Assembly (NCBI GenBank): GCA_005883905.1
Contig: VAYD01000138.1
Span: forward strand, 1 to 5,919
DNA: 5,919 nucleotides
Source of the DNA: Actinomycetota bacterium
GTDB lineage: Bacteria > Actinomycetota > Thermoleophilia > Solirubrobacterales > Solirubrobacteraceae
Direction: 5' to 3'
Shown: one piece after another, positions 1 to 5,742 of the stretch
Numbering within the stretch: the first letter of the stretch is position 1
Layout: each line of letters opens with the position of its first letter
The notes under the pieces: generated by a model
Seen by the model: the letters and a program-made list of their open reading frames with translations, nothing else
Database searches by the model: none
What the model was told of the DNA's origin: nothing
Translations under genes and position numbers: made by a program

Positions 1-1071
1 ATGCCGCGGCCCGAGGTCGGGCTGAGCGACGACGAGGTCGTCGCGGCGTTCGAGAGCGAGCGGCGGCTGCGGGCGCCCGGGCTGGAGGGCGTGTCCGGCT
101 TCGCCGAGCTGTCGCGCTTCGTGCCAACCGCCGACGGTTGGCTGCGCACCCACGCGAACTACCCGCACCACCGAGCGGCGCTGCTGCGCGTGCTCGGCGA
201 GGACGACCCGATCGGCGCGGCGCGCGGCTGGCAGGCGGTCGAGCTCGAGGACGCGATCTTCGCCGCCGGCGGCTGCGCCGCCGCGGTGCGCAGCGCGCAG
301 AAGTGGCAGCCGGTCGCGCGTGAGCAGGTGCGCGTCGTCGACGGCCGGGCGCGCCCGTTGCCGCCCCCGGGCGACCTGCCGGCCAGCGGCGTCCGCGTGC
401 TCGACCTCACGCGCGTGATCGCAGGCCCAGTCGGCAGCCGCTACCTCGGCGCGCTCGGCGCCGACGTGCTGCGCATCGACCCGCCGGCGATGCCCGAGCT
501 GCCGCTGCAGGTCGCCGACGGCGTGGTCGGCAAGCGGCTCGTGGAGCGCGACCTGCGCGCCGATCCGCTGCGTGCGGACGAGCTCGATGCGTTCGAAGTC
601 GTCGTCCACGGCTATCGCCCTGGGGCGCTCGCGGCATTCGGCCTGGACGGCGACGCGCTCGCGGAACGCCATCCGCACCTGACTGTGATCCAGCTGTCGG
701 CGTGGGGCACCAACGGGATGTGGGGCACGCGGCGCGGGTTCGACAGCCTGGTGCAGGCGGCGACCGGGATTGCGGACGCGCTGCGCAGCGAAGACGGGAC
801 GCCCGGCGCGCTGCCGGTCCAGGCACTGGACCATGCGACCGGGTACCGGATCGCGGCCGCGGCGCTGCGCGGGCTTGCGCGCCGTGTGCGCGGCGAGGGC
901 TCCGAGCACACGCAGCTCGCGCTCGCCCACACCGCGGCCGATCTGATGCAGACGCGCTCCGAAGAGCCGTGGCCGCAGGTCGGCGGGCCGCAGCTCGAGG
1001 CGCTGCCGGACGGTCGCGAGGTCGTGCCGCCGCCCGGGTCGCTCGACGGCCGCCCGCTGACGTTCACCTGA
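1..1071 (+). CDS. Family III CoA-transferase (CaiB/BaiF type), possibly 5'-truncated by the window
   Basis: Probable CoA-transferase of family III, the group that moves CoA between carboxylic acids (formyl-CoA transferase, CaiB, BaiF). The diagnostic stretch is at residues 129-162, with VRVLDLTRVIAGP followed by a glycine-rich turn and GADVLRID, the usual N-terminal signature of the family. A later segment at about 274-296 (QALDHATGYRIAAAAL) resembles the region holding the family's catalytic aspartate, which makes Asp277 the candidate nucleophile. The roughly 127 residues before the signature are unusual. They contain DGWLRTHANYPHHRAALL and a Glu-Asp-Ala/Gly-Gly segment that look like the C-terminal small-domain part of the same family, suggesting a fused or rearranged architecture. 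The ATG is the first base of the window, so the true start may lie upstream. The substrate cannot be told. It ends 40 bases before the preferred start of the phosphoesterase remnant and has no visible link to gas vesicles. Family call is confident, start is not. Confidence 0.85.
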   Translation: MPRPEVGLSDDEVVAAFESERRLRAPGLEGVSGFAELSRFVPTADGWLRTHANYPHHRAALLRVLGEDDPIGAARGWQAVELEDAIFAAGGCAAAVRSAQKWQPVAREQVRVVDGRARPLPPPGDLPASGVRVLDLTRVIAGPVGSRYLGALGADVLRIDPPAMPELPLQVADGVVGKRLVERDLRADPLRADELDAFEVVVHGYRPGALAAFGLDGDALAERHPHLTVIQLSAWGTNGMWGTRRGFDSLVQAATGIADALRSEDGTPGALPVQALDHATGYRIAAAALRGLARRVRGEGSEHTQLALAHTAADLMQTRSEEPWPQVGGPQLEALPDGREVVPPPGSLDGRPLTFT

Positions 1072-1073
1072 CT

Positions 1074-1104
1074 GCGACATTTCGGTGCATCGGCGGGCTA
1101 CCGT
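1074..1104 (+). promoter_or_regulatory. Candidate promoter giving a leaderless phosphoesterase transcript
   Basis: A TACCGT element at 1099-1104 fits the actinobacterial -10 pattern TANNNT. It is preceded by GCGACA at 1074-1079, which matches the last four bases of TTGACA, with a long spacer of 19 bases. Seven bases after the -10 lies a GTG at 1112, exactly where transcription would start, and no Shine-Dalgarno sequence is seen before any of the possible starts. Leaderless GTG or ATG starts are common in actinobacteria. The -35 and spacer are weak, so this is a suggestion. Confidence 0.35.
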
Positions 1105-1111
1105 GCCTGTC

Positions 1112-2388
1112 GTGCACGAGGACGAGCTCCTTCGCCGCCGGGAGTTCCTGCAGCGCACCGCGATGACCGCGGGGCTTGCGACCTCGCTCGCGACGGTGCT
1201 GCCCGCGGACACGCTCGTCGCGGAGGCGGCGCGCCATCAGCGCCGGCGGTTCCTGCCCGCGCCGCGCAACATCCCGGTCGACACGATCGTCGTGCTGATG
1301 ATGGAGAACCGGTCGTTCGACCACTACCTCGGGTGGATGCCGGACGCCGACGGCCATCAGGCGGGGCTGCACTACACCGACAAGGACGGCGTCGTCCACG
1401 GGACGCAGCGGCTGACGCCCGACTTCCAGGGCTGCGGCCACCCGGACCCCGACCACTCATGGGACGGCGGGCGCACGCAGTTCGACGGCGGCGCGTGCGA
1501 CGGCTTCCTGCGCTCGGGCGACAACGACGTCTTCTCGATCTCCTACTACGCCGAGGGCGACCTGGGCTTCATCCAGGACGCCGCCAAGACCTTCACGACA
1601 TTCGACCGCTTCCACTGCTCGCTGATGGGGTCGACGCTGCCCAACCGCGAGTACATGTGGGCAGGCGAGTCCTACGGCAACCGCGACAACGCGCTGCCGC
1701 CGCAGACGCCGCACACGACCGGCTTCCCTGACAACACGCTCTTCGCGGCGCTCGACAAGGCGGGTGTCTCCAACCGCTACTTCTTCAACGACGTGCCGGT
1801 CAGCGCGCTCTGGGGCGTCGACCGGCTGCAGGGCTCGGGCTCGATCGCCGAGTACTACGAACGCTGCGCGAGCGGGACGCTGCCGCGCGTCAGCTACATC
1901 GACCCGAACTTCGCCGGCAGCGTCGGCGAGGGCCCCGGGCTCAGCGGGGACGAGCATCCGCACGGCGACGTGCGCGCCGGCCAGGCGTTCATGGCCGACG
2001 TCGTGCACGCGTTCATGGGGTCGCCGCAGTTCAAGCGCGGCGCGCTGTTCACGGATGCGAGTCGATCCTGAAGTTCATCTGCTCCCGCTTCGGGGTCGCG
2101 CCGCTGAACACGCGCGTGCAGTACGCCAACAACGTCGGGCGCTCGTTCGACTGGCGCCACAAGCCGCGGCTCGAGGTCCCCGAACTGCCACGTCCCGAGC
2201 ACGTCGTCTCGCAGCCGTGCATCGGCAATCCCGACGGCGCCGACGCGGTCCGCGCGCATGATCACGACCTGCTCGACCTCGTCACGAGCGGGTATCTCGA
2301 TCGCCTCGGCTTCGACTACCGGCCGGCCTTCGCGGACTCCACGTTCCGCGAGCCGTCGAAACTCTTGCTCGCGTTGCACCATGTTTAG
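1112..2388 (+). pseudogene. Broken Tat-exported phosphoesterase (phospholipase C / acid phosphatase family)
   Basis: Remnant of a secreted phosphoesterase of the PF04185 type, which hydrolyses phosphate esters outside the membrane. Numbering from GTG 1112: a twin-arginine signal (RRREFLQ at 8-14, then a hydrophobic Ala/Leu/Thr stretch), the metal-site motif MMENRSFDHYLG at 63-74 (Glu65, Asn66), a DHSW segment near 114-117, and GSTLPNR at 173-179, whose Thr175 aligns with the family's Ser/Thr nucleophile. The first frame runs to RGALFT and then nine bases of unrelated codons (DASRS) to a TGA at 2069-2071. The family C-terminus resumes in another frame from about 2053 (CESILKFICSRFGVAPLN) and runs to TAG 2386-2388. 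The block that normally joins these parts, with the YDEWGG metal ligands, is absent. I estimate 55-70 missing codons from memory of the family. The product should be inactive. GTG 1085 and GTG 1103 are alternative starts. An assembly error is possible but less likely than a real deletion. Confidence 0.85.
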
Positions 2389-2409
2389 GTAGAAAGTGCC
2401 GCGCGGTAG
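2383..2409 (+). promoter_or_regulatory. Candidate sigma-B/sigma-F-like promoter of the gas vesicle operon
   Basis: GTTTAG at 2383-2388 matches five of six bases of the general-stress -35 GTTTAA. After a 15-base spacer, CGGTAG at 2404-2409 matches four of six bases of the -10 GGGTAT. Transcription would begin near 2417, leaving a leader of about 30 bases that contains the strong ribosome binding site of the first gene. The -35 overlaps the TAG stop of the phosphoesterase remnant. Stress-type sigma control of gas vesicle genes has been suggested for Streptomyces as far as I recall. This is a pattern match by eye. Confidence 0.35.
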
Positions 2410-2435
2410 CCATTCCCCGGGAACGAAGAGATTTC

Positions 2436-2440
2436 GGAGG
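2436..2440 (+). promoter_or_regulatory. Ribosome binding site of the SRPBCC gene
   Basis: A perfect GGAGG ends five bases before the ATG at 2446. It fixes this start and supports 2446 as the entry point of the gas vesicle operon. Confidence 0.8.
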
Positions 2441-2445
2441 ACAAG

Positions 2446-3453
2446 ATGGCGAAGGACGTCGGCGATCTGATTGGCACGGCGATCGGCCGTGTCGCACGGG
2501 AGACCGTGCAGTCTGTTGCGGCCAACAACAAGAAACGGGGCAACGGGCTCAGCCTGTCCGGCGGCCGGGGGCTCGCGGCCGGAGCGGGGCTGGCTTCGCT
2601 GGCGCCGATCGCGTTCAAGGGCGCAAAGAACCTGGCGAGCGGCTCGAGCAACGGGTCCAATCCGATCTCCAAGGCGAAGGAGAAGCTCGAGGGCGGCGTC
2701 AGGGACAAGGCGAAGCAGGGCGCGAAGGACGCGCTCCCGTTCGGCGGCGGCAAGGACAAGGGCGAGCCGGGCGTCGGCAAGGGCCGGCGGATGCCCATCC
2801 AGCAGTCGATGGACGTGCCCGTCCCGGTCAAGACGGCCTACAACGAGTGGACGCAGTTCGAGGAGTGGCCGGAGTTCATGCACCGGCTGCAGAGCGTCAG
2901 CCAGGAGGACGACACCCACCTCACCTTCAAGGCCAAGATCTGGGGCAAGTCCAAGGAGTTCAAGGTCGAGATCGAGGAGCAGCGCCCGGACGAGCGGATC
3001 AAGTGGAAGGTCGTCGAGGGCATGACGCACACGGGCGTCGTCACGTTCCACGAGGTCGCCCCGCGGCTGACGCGGATCGAGCTGAACATGGACGTGCAGC
3101 CCGGCTCGCTCGTCGAGAAGGCCGCGCGCGGCATGCGCCACATCAAGCGCGCCGTGCGCGCCGACATGCACCGCTTCAAGGCCCACGTGATGATGGCCGA
3201 CGAGGAGCACGGCGCTTGGCGTGGGACCATCGACGAGGGCAAGGTCAAGCGCGCGCGCAGCCGCTCGACCTCGCGCAGCAGCGGCAGCCGCTCGACCTCG
3301 CGCAGCAGCGGCAGCCGCTCGACGTCGCGCGCGAGCAGCGGCTCGTCGTCGTCGCGCAGCCGGTCGTCGTCCTCCAACGGTCGCAGCTCGGCGTCGCGCA
3401 GCAGCCGCAGCTCGGCGTCCAACGGCCGCAAGAAGAGCGGCTCGCGCTCCTGA
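2446..3453 (+). CDS. SRPBCC-domain protein with Ser/Arg-rich tail, first gene of the gvp operon
   Basis: A 335-residue protein in three parts. Residues 1-115 are Gly/Lys/Ala-rich, with a hydrophobic stretch around 42-57 and many Lys later on, and look partly disordered. Residues about 117-250 form a SRPBCC (polyketide cyclase/COQ10-like) helix-grip domain: it opens with IQQSMDVPVPVKTAYNEWTQ, has the FEEWPEFM motif typical of the cyclase/dehydrase subgroup, then alternating strands and a long C-terminal helix (VEKAARGMRHIKRAV). Such domains bind hydrophobic ligands or act as chaperone-like binders. Residues about 266-335 are almost only Ser, Arg, Thr, Gly and Asn, with two copies of RSTSRSSGS and no acidic residue. 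SRPBCC proteins occur in actinobacterial gas vesicle clusters, and position and spacing here support that role, perhaps in handling hydrophobic GvpA. This function is inferred. The domain call is strong. Confidence 0.85.
   Translation: MAKDVGDLIGTAIGRVARETVQSVAANNKKRGNGLSLSGGRGLAAGAGLASLAPIAFKGAKNLASGSSNGSNPISKAKEKLEGGVRDKAKQGAKDALPFGGGKDKGEPGVGKGRRMPIQQSMDVPVPVKTAYNEWTQFEEWPEFMHRLQSVSQEDDTHLTFKAKIWGKSKEFKVEIEEQRPDERIKWKVVEGMTHTGVVTFHEVAPRLTRIELNMDVQPGSLVEKAARGMRHIKRAVRADMHRFKAHVMMADEEHGAWRGTIDEGKVKRARSRSTSRSSGSRSTSRSSGSRSTSRASSGSSSSRSRSSSSNGRSSASRSSRSSASNGRKKSGSRS
3261..3340 (+). repeat. 27-base tandem repeat inside the Ser/Arg tail
   Basis: Two identical 27-base units at 3261-3287 and 3288-3314 begin with CCGCTCGACCTCG, and a diverging third copy starts at 3315. 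Each unit codes for RSTSRSSGS, so gain or loss of a unit would keep the frame and change only the tail length. A shorter imperfect repeat (CGCAGCTCGGCGTC at 3382-3395 and from 3407) follows in the same tail. Confidence 0.85.
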
Positions 3454-3454
3454 G

Positions 3455-3589
3455 ATGCCCGCGTTCATCAAGCGTGTCGCGGCGGACCGCGCGAAGGGCA
3501 AGCGCCCGTCGCCGCCACGGGCAGCGCTTGCTGCGTCGGTCGCCGGTGCCACCGCGGCGGTCCTGACCTACCGCGTCCTGCGCGCCTGA
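3455..3589 (+). CDS. Small 44-residue protein with one hydrophobic segment
   Basis: A short reading frame fitting exactly between two operon genes: its ATG lies one base after the TGA of the SRPBCC gene and its TGA lies three bases before the next ATG. The N-terminal half is basic (residues 5-22, with KRVAADRAKGKRPSPPR), and residues about 23-40 are Ala/Val-rich and hydrophobic (AALAASVAGATAAVLTY), ending in RVLRA. This suits a single short membrane segment or an amphipathic helix with a positive inside flank. There is no clear ribosome binding site, so translation probably depends on coupling with the gene before it. I do not recognise a family. The same frame is open further upstream, but that part is only a shadow of the SRPBCC gene. 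Its place in the operon suggests an accessory gas vesicle role, by inference only. Confidence 0.6.
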   Translation: MPAFIKRVAADRAKGKRPSPPRAALAASVAGATAAVLTYRVLRA

Positions 3590-3592
3590 GCC

Positions 3593-4183
3593 ATGGGCGT
3601 CGATGTGAGCAAGATCGCATCGTCGGCGCTCGAGGCGGCGCTGGACGACGGCCAGCCACGCCGCAAGCGCGGCTCAACCGTCAAGGCGGTTGCCGCGGGC
3701 GCCGCGCTTGCGGTCGCCGCGCGCGCTGCCGCGTCGAAGGCGCCGCGGGTGAACCCGCTGCGGCTGATGCCGTTGCCGAGCCTTGACGGGCTGCGCGACA
3801 TCCCGGATCGCGTGCGCGACCGGCTCGCCGACGCCGGCTGGCTGGACGACGAGGTGGACGTCGAAGAGCCGGAGCTCGACGAGGAGGAGCTGGTAGACGA
3901 GGCGGGGCTCGACGAAGAGCCGCTCGACGAAGAGGAGGAGCCCGAGGCCGAGGACGAGGATGAGGAGCCCGTCGACGAGGCCGAAGAGGACGAGGACGAA
4001 GAGGACGACGAGGACGAGCTCGACGACGAAGAGGAGCTCGACGACGAGGACGAGCTCGACGAAGAGGACGAAGAGGACGAGGAGCAGCCGGAGCTCGAGC
4101 TCACGTCCGAGGACGAAGAAGACCTGCACCCGGAGGACCGCCCGCCCAAGCCGCCGCGCTCCAAGGCGGGCAGCCGGAGGTAA
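3593..4183 (+). CDS. Gas vesicle operon protein with extremely acidic C-terminal half
   Basis: A 196-residue protein of unknown function. Residues 1-84 form an ordinary N-terminal part: a short helix (VSKIASSALEAAL), a basic patch (RRKRG at 23-27), an Ala/Val-rich hydrophobic segment at about 29-48 that could touch a membrane or the hydrophobic shell protein, then a Pro/Leu stretch and a helix reading LRDIPDRVRDRLADAGWLDD. Residues 85-182 are about 70% Asp/Glu (roughly 70 of 98) with no Lys or Arg, with Leu or Pro every six to eight residues. The last residues turn basic again (PPKPPRSKAGSRR). The tail should be disordered and strongly negative. The start follows the preceding stop by three bases with no good ribosome binding site, which indicates coupling. 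It may be an electrostatic partner of the basic tails in neighbouring proteins, or a surface protein of the vesicle. Neither is shown. The coding call is firm because frame and spacing fit the operon. Confidence 0.75.
   Translation: MGVDVSKIASSALEAALDDGQPRRKRGSTVKAVAAGAALAVAARAAASKAPRVNPLRLMPLPSLDGLRDIPDRVRDRLADAGWLDDEVDVEEPELDEEELVDEAGLDEEPLDEEEEPEAEDEDEEPVDEAEEDEDEEDDEDELDDEEELDDEDELDEEDEEDEEQPELELTSEDEEDLHPEDRPPKPPRSKAGSRR
3845..4138 (+). repeat. Low-complexity GAC/GAG trinucleotide tract
   Basis: Nearly 300 bases built from GAC, GAG and GAA codons, with CTC or CCG codons between them. They encode the acidic half of the preceding entry. A short related run (GACGAGGAC repeated) lies at about 4831-4856 in gvpA. 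The tract creates long false Ser-rich and Leu/Val-rich frames on the opposite strand. Confidence 0.8.
4176..4180 (+). promoter_or_regulatory. Ribosome binding site of the 89-residue gene
   Basis: GGAGG sits within the last codons of the acidic-protein gene and ends six bases before the ATG at 4187, with the TAA stop of the earlier gene in between. It decides the start at 4187. Confidence 0.75.
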
Positions 4184-4186
4184 GCC

Positions 4187-4456
4187 ATGGCGCAGACCAA
4201 GACCAGCCGTCGCAGTACCACCAGCCGCAGCCGCAGCCCCGCCAAGCGGACGAACGGCGCGGGCCGCGACGAGGAGATGTACCGCCGCGCGGCCGAGGAC
4301 GCGCTGGGGCAGCTCGACTGGGCGATCGGCTACCTGCACGGGATCCGCAAGACCGAGATCTCCAGGGCACTGGCCAAGAACCGGTCCTACATCCGCAGCC
4401 GGATGCTCGGCGAGCCCGAGGAACCGCTGCCGACAGAACAGACCGGCGAGACCTGA
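4187..4456 (+). CDS. 89-residue unknown protein with Ser/Arg-rich N-terminus, directly ahead of gvpA
   Basis: Small protein without a family I can name. Residues 1-27 are Ser/Thr/Arg/Lys-rich with no acidic residue (TSRRSTTSRSRSPAKR). Residues about 28-73 form a predicted helical core, with MYRRAAEDALGQLDWAIGYL then HGIRKTEISRALAKNRSYIR. The segment KTEISRALAKNRSYIRSRML has a weak helix-turn-helix look, so a DNA-binding role cannot be excluded. The end (GEPEEPLPTEQTGET) is acidic and probably flexible. It occupies the place that gvpO holds just before gvpA in Streptomyces clusters, but I see no GvpO motifs. It is separated from gvpA by 27 bases and follows the acidic-protein gene by 3. An assembly or adaptor role in gas vesicle formation is the simplest inference. 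Confidence 0.75.
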   Translation: MAQTKTSRRSTTSRSRSPAKRTNGAGRDEEMYRRAAEDALGQLDWAIGYLHGIRKTEISRALAKNRSYIRSRMLGEPEEPLPTEQTGET

Positions 4457-4469
4457 TCCACACAGCAAT

Positions 4470-4476
4470 GGAGGAG
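4470..4476 (+). promoter_or_regulatory. Strong ribosome binding site of gvpA
   Basis: GGAGGAG ends seven bases before the ATG at 4484, in the largest gap between genes of the operon (27 bases). It is the most extended Shine-Dalgarno match in the window, which fits the high amounts needed for a shell protein. Confidence 0.85.
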
Positions 4477-4483
4477 TGACTGC

Positions 4484-4993
4484 ATGGCCGCAGTAGCAAC
4501 ACAACCGAGGTCGACCCCCAGGGGCTATATCGAGCGTCCGCGGCCGAGCGGCCTCGCGGACGTGCTGGAGGTGATCCTCGACAAGGGGATCGTCATCGAC
4601 GCCTACGTCCGCGTCTCGCTGATCGGGATCGAGATCCTGACCATCGATGCGCGCATCGTGATCGCCAGCGTCGACACGTACCTGCGCTTCGCCGAGGCGG
4701 TCAACCGCCTGGACATCGCCAACAACGACGATTCGCAGGGCCTGCCTGAGCTGATGGACTCGATCACCTCCGGCGGCGCGAAGTCCAAGACCAAGGGCGC
4801 GCTCGAAGGCGTGAAGGAGAAGATCTTCGGCGACGAGGACGAGGACGAGGACGACGACAGCAAGGGCAGCGGCGACGGCAAGCAGCGCCGCCGCAGCACA
4901 AGCAGGTCGACGAGCCGGTCGTCCTCCTCGTCGGGCTCGTCGCGCTCACGCTCGTCGCGGTCGCGCGCCGGCTCGGGGAACAGCAAGAAGTGA
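4484..4993 (+). CDS. gvpA: Gas vesicle shell protein GvpA (GvpA/GvpJ family) with long charged C-terminal extension
   Basis: GvpA is the small hydrophobic protein whose ordered ribs form the gas vesicle wall. The core at residues about 22-80 is unmistakable: [20 protein letters not shown], then [20 protein letters not shown] and [17 protein letters not shown], matching the family's helix, beta-strand pair and second helix. Classical GvpA is about 70 residues, while this one has 169. After the core come a linker with [19 protein letters not shown] (96-115), also familiar from the longer GvpA of Streptomyces, an acidic run at 117-125 (DEDEDEDDD), and a Ser/Arg-rich tail at about 133-169 ending in NSKK. 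The tail cannot be part of the wall lattice and must be exposed or removed. A strong ribosome binding site precedes it. Its last four bases overlap the GTG of gvpF. A GvpJ minor-protein role is possible because the two families are close, but the core and the neighbours favour GvpA. Confidence 0.95.
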   Translation: MAAVATQPRSTPRGYIERPRPSGLADVLEVILDKGIVIDAYVRVSLIGIEILTIDARIVIASVDTYLRFAEAVNRLDIANNDDSQGLPELMDSITSGGAKSKTKGALEGVKEKIFGDEDEDEDDDSKGSGDGKQRRRSTSRSTSRSSSSSGSSRSRSSRSRAGSGNSKK

Positions 4994-5742
4994 GCGACGG
5001 CGCCGTCTACGTGTACGGGGTGGTGGCAGCCGCCGACGCGGCCTCCGTGTCGCGCACCGGCGTGGAGGGCTCGCCGGTGCGCGGCGTGTGCGAGGGCGAC
5101 CTCGCCGCGCTCGTCAGCGACGTGGCCGGTGGTGCGCTGGCCGCGGCGCGCGAGGTGCGCGCGCACTGGCGCGTGCTGGAGGCCGTGTCCGCGCACGCGA
5201 CCGTGCTGCCGGTTCGCTTCGGCACGGTGATGGAGGACGACGCTGCCGTGCGCACCGATCTGCTGGCCGCCAACGCCGAGCATCTCGCCACGTTGCTGAA
5301 GGAGCTCACGGGCCGGGTGCAGGTCGTCGTCAAGGGGATCTACCAGCAGGAGGAGCTGCTGCGCGGCGTCGTCGCGGCTTCGCCGAAGGTGGCCGCGTTG
5401 CGCAACCGGATCGAGAGCCTGCCAGAGGACGCCGGCTACTACGAGCGCATCCGCCTCGGCGAGCTCGTCGCCGTCGAGGTCGAGCGCCGGCGCGAACAAG
5501 ATGCTGCGCGCGCAGTCGCGCGCCTCGAGCCGCTCGCGGTCGCCGCGCGGTCGGAGGGCCTGGGGACGCCCGACGCCGCGTTCAACCTCGCGTTCCTGGT
5601 CGAGCGCGAGCGGCTCGACGAGTTCAGCGCGGCGGTGACCGCCCTGATCGACGAGCTCGGCGATCGCGTTGCGGTTCGCTACGTCGGGCCGCTGGCGCCC
5701 TACAGCTTCGCCGACGCCGAGCTGGCAGCGGAGGCGGCCTGA
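4990..5742 (+). CDS. gvpF: Gas vesicle assembly protein GvpF/GvpL
   Basis: A 250-residue protein of the GvpL/GvpF family, needed for gas vesicle assembly. Known members bind GvpA and are thought to keep it from aggregating or to start assembly. Family traits seen are the opening strand [17 protein letters not shown] at about 37-44, [22 protein letters not shown] at about 57-78, which is the most conserved block, VQVVVKGIY near 113-121, the [13 protein letters not shown] segment at about 148-160, and the closing [16 protein letters not shown] plus [14 protein letters not shown]. Length is normal and both halves are complete. It starts with GTG overlapping the gvpA stop by four bases (GTGA), with only a poor GGGGAA upstream, so translation should be coupled to gvpA. 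F and L cannot be separated with certainty. F is chosen from the A-F-G order known in Streptomyces. Confidence 0.93.
   Translation: MSDGAVYVYGVVAAADAASVSRTGVEGSPVRGVCEGDLAALVSDVAGGALAAAREVRAHWRVLEAVSAHATVLPVRFGTVMEDDAAVRTDLLAANAEHLATLLKELTGRVQVVVKGIYQQEELLRGVVAASPKVAALRNRIESLPEDAGYYERIRLGELVAVEVERRREQDAARAVARLEPLAVAARSEGLGTPDAAFNLAFLVERERLDEFSAAVTALIDELGDRVAVRYVGPLAPYSFADAELAAEAA
5730..5734 (+). promoter_or_regulatory. Ribosome binding site of gvpG
   Basis: GGAGG lies inside the last codons of gvpF, seven bases before the ATG at 5742. It supports the overlapping start of gvpG. Confidence 0.75.

Noticed and set aside
1085..1087. GTG at 1085 as the phosphoesterase start
   Set aside because: No ribosome binding site is seen, and the extra nine residues add nothing to the Tat signal. 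GTG 1112 fits the -10-like element better, though 1085 remains possible.
2045..2075. Simple one-base sequencing error in the phosphoesterase
   Set aside because: Restoring the frame by one base would still leave the YDEWGG block absent, so more than an indel error is needed.
2420..2424. GGAAC as an ECF sigma factor -35 box
   Set aside because: No matching -10 lies at the right distance, and it would place the transcript start inside or after the SRPBCC start codon.
3261..3314. CRISPR-like direct repeats
   Set aside because: The units are directly adjacent with no spacers, and they encode a low-complexity protein tail.
1894..3552. 552-codon open frame on the - strand
   Set aside because: It is antisense to the phosphoesterase remnant and the SRPBCC gene, is made of Ala/Arg/Leu-rich shadow sequence with no family motifs, and is explained by high GC and the repeat region.
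3568..4245. - strand frame with a very long poly-Ser stretch
   Set aside because: It is the reverse reading of the GAC/GAG acidic tract. The + strand frame has operon spacing and a structured N-terminal part.
4457..4483. Terminator or separate promoter between the 89-residue gene and gvpA
   Set aside because: The 27 bases hold no inverted repeat with a T run and no convincing -10/-35 pair, only the ribosome binding site.
4603..5499. 298-codon - strand frame opposite gvpA and gvpF
   Set aside because: Both + strand genes are clearly recognised families, and the antisense product shows no motif.
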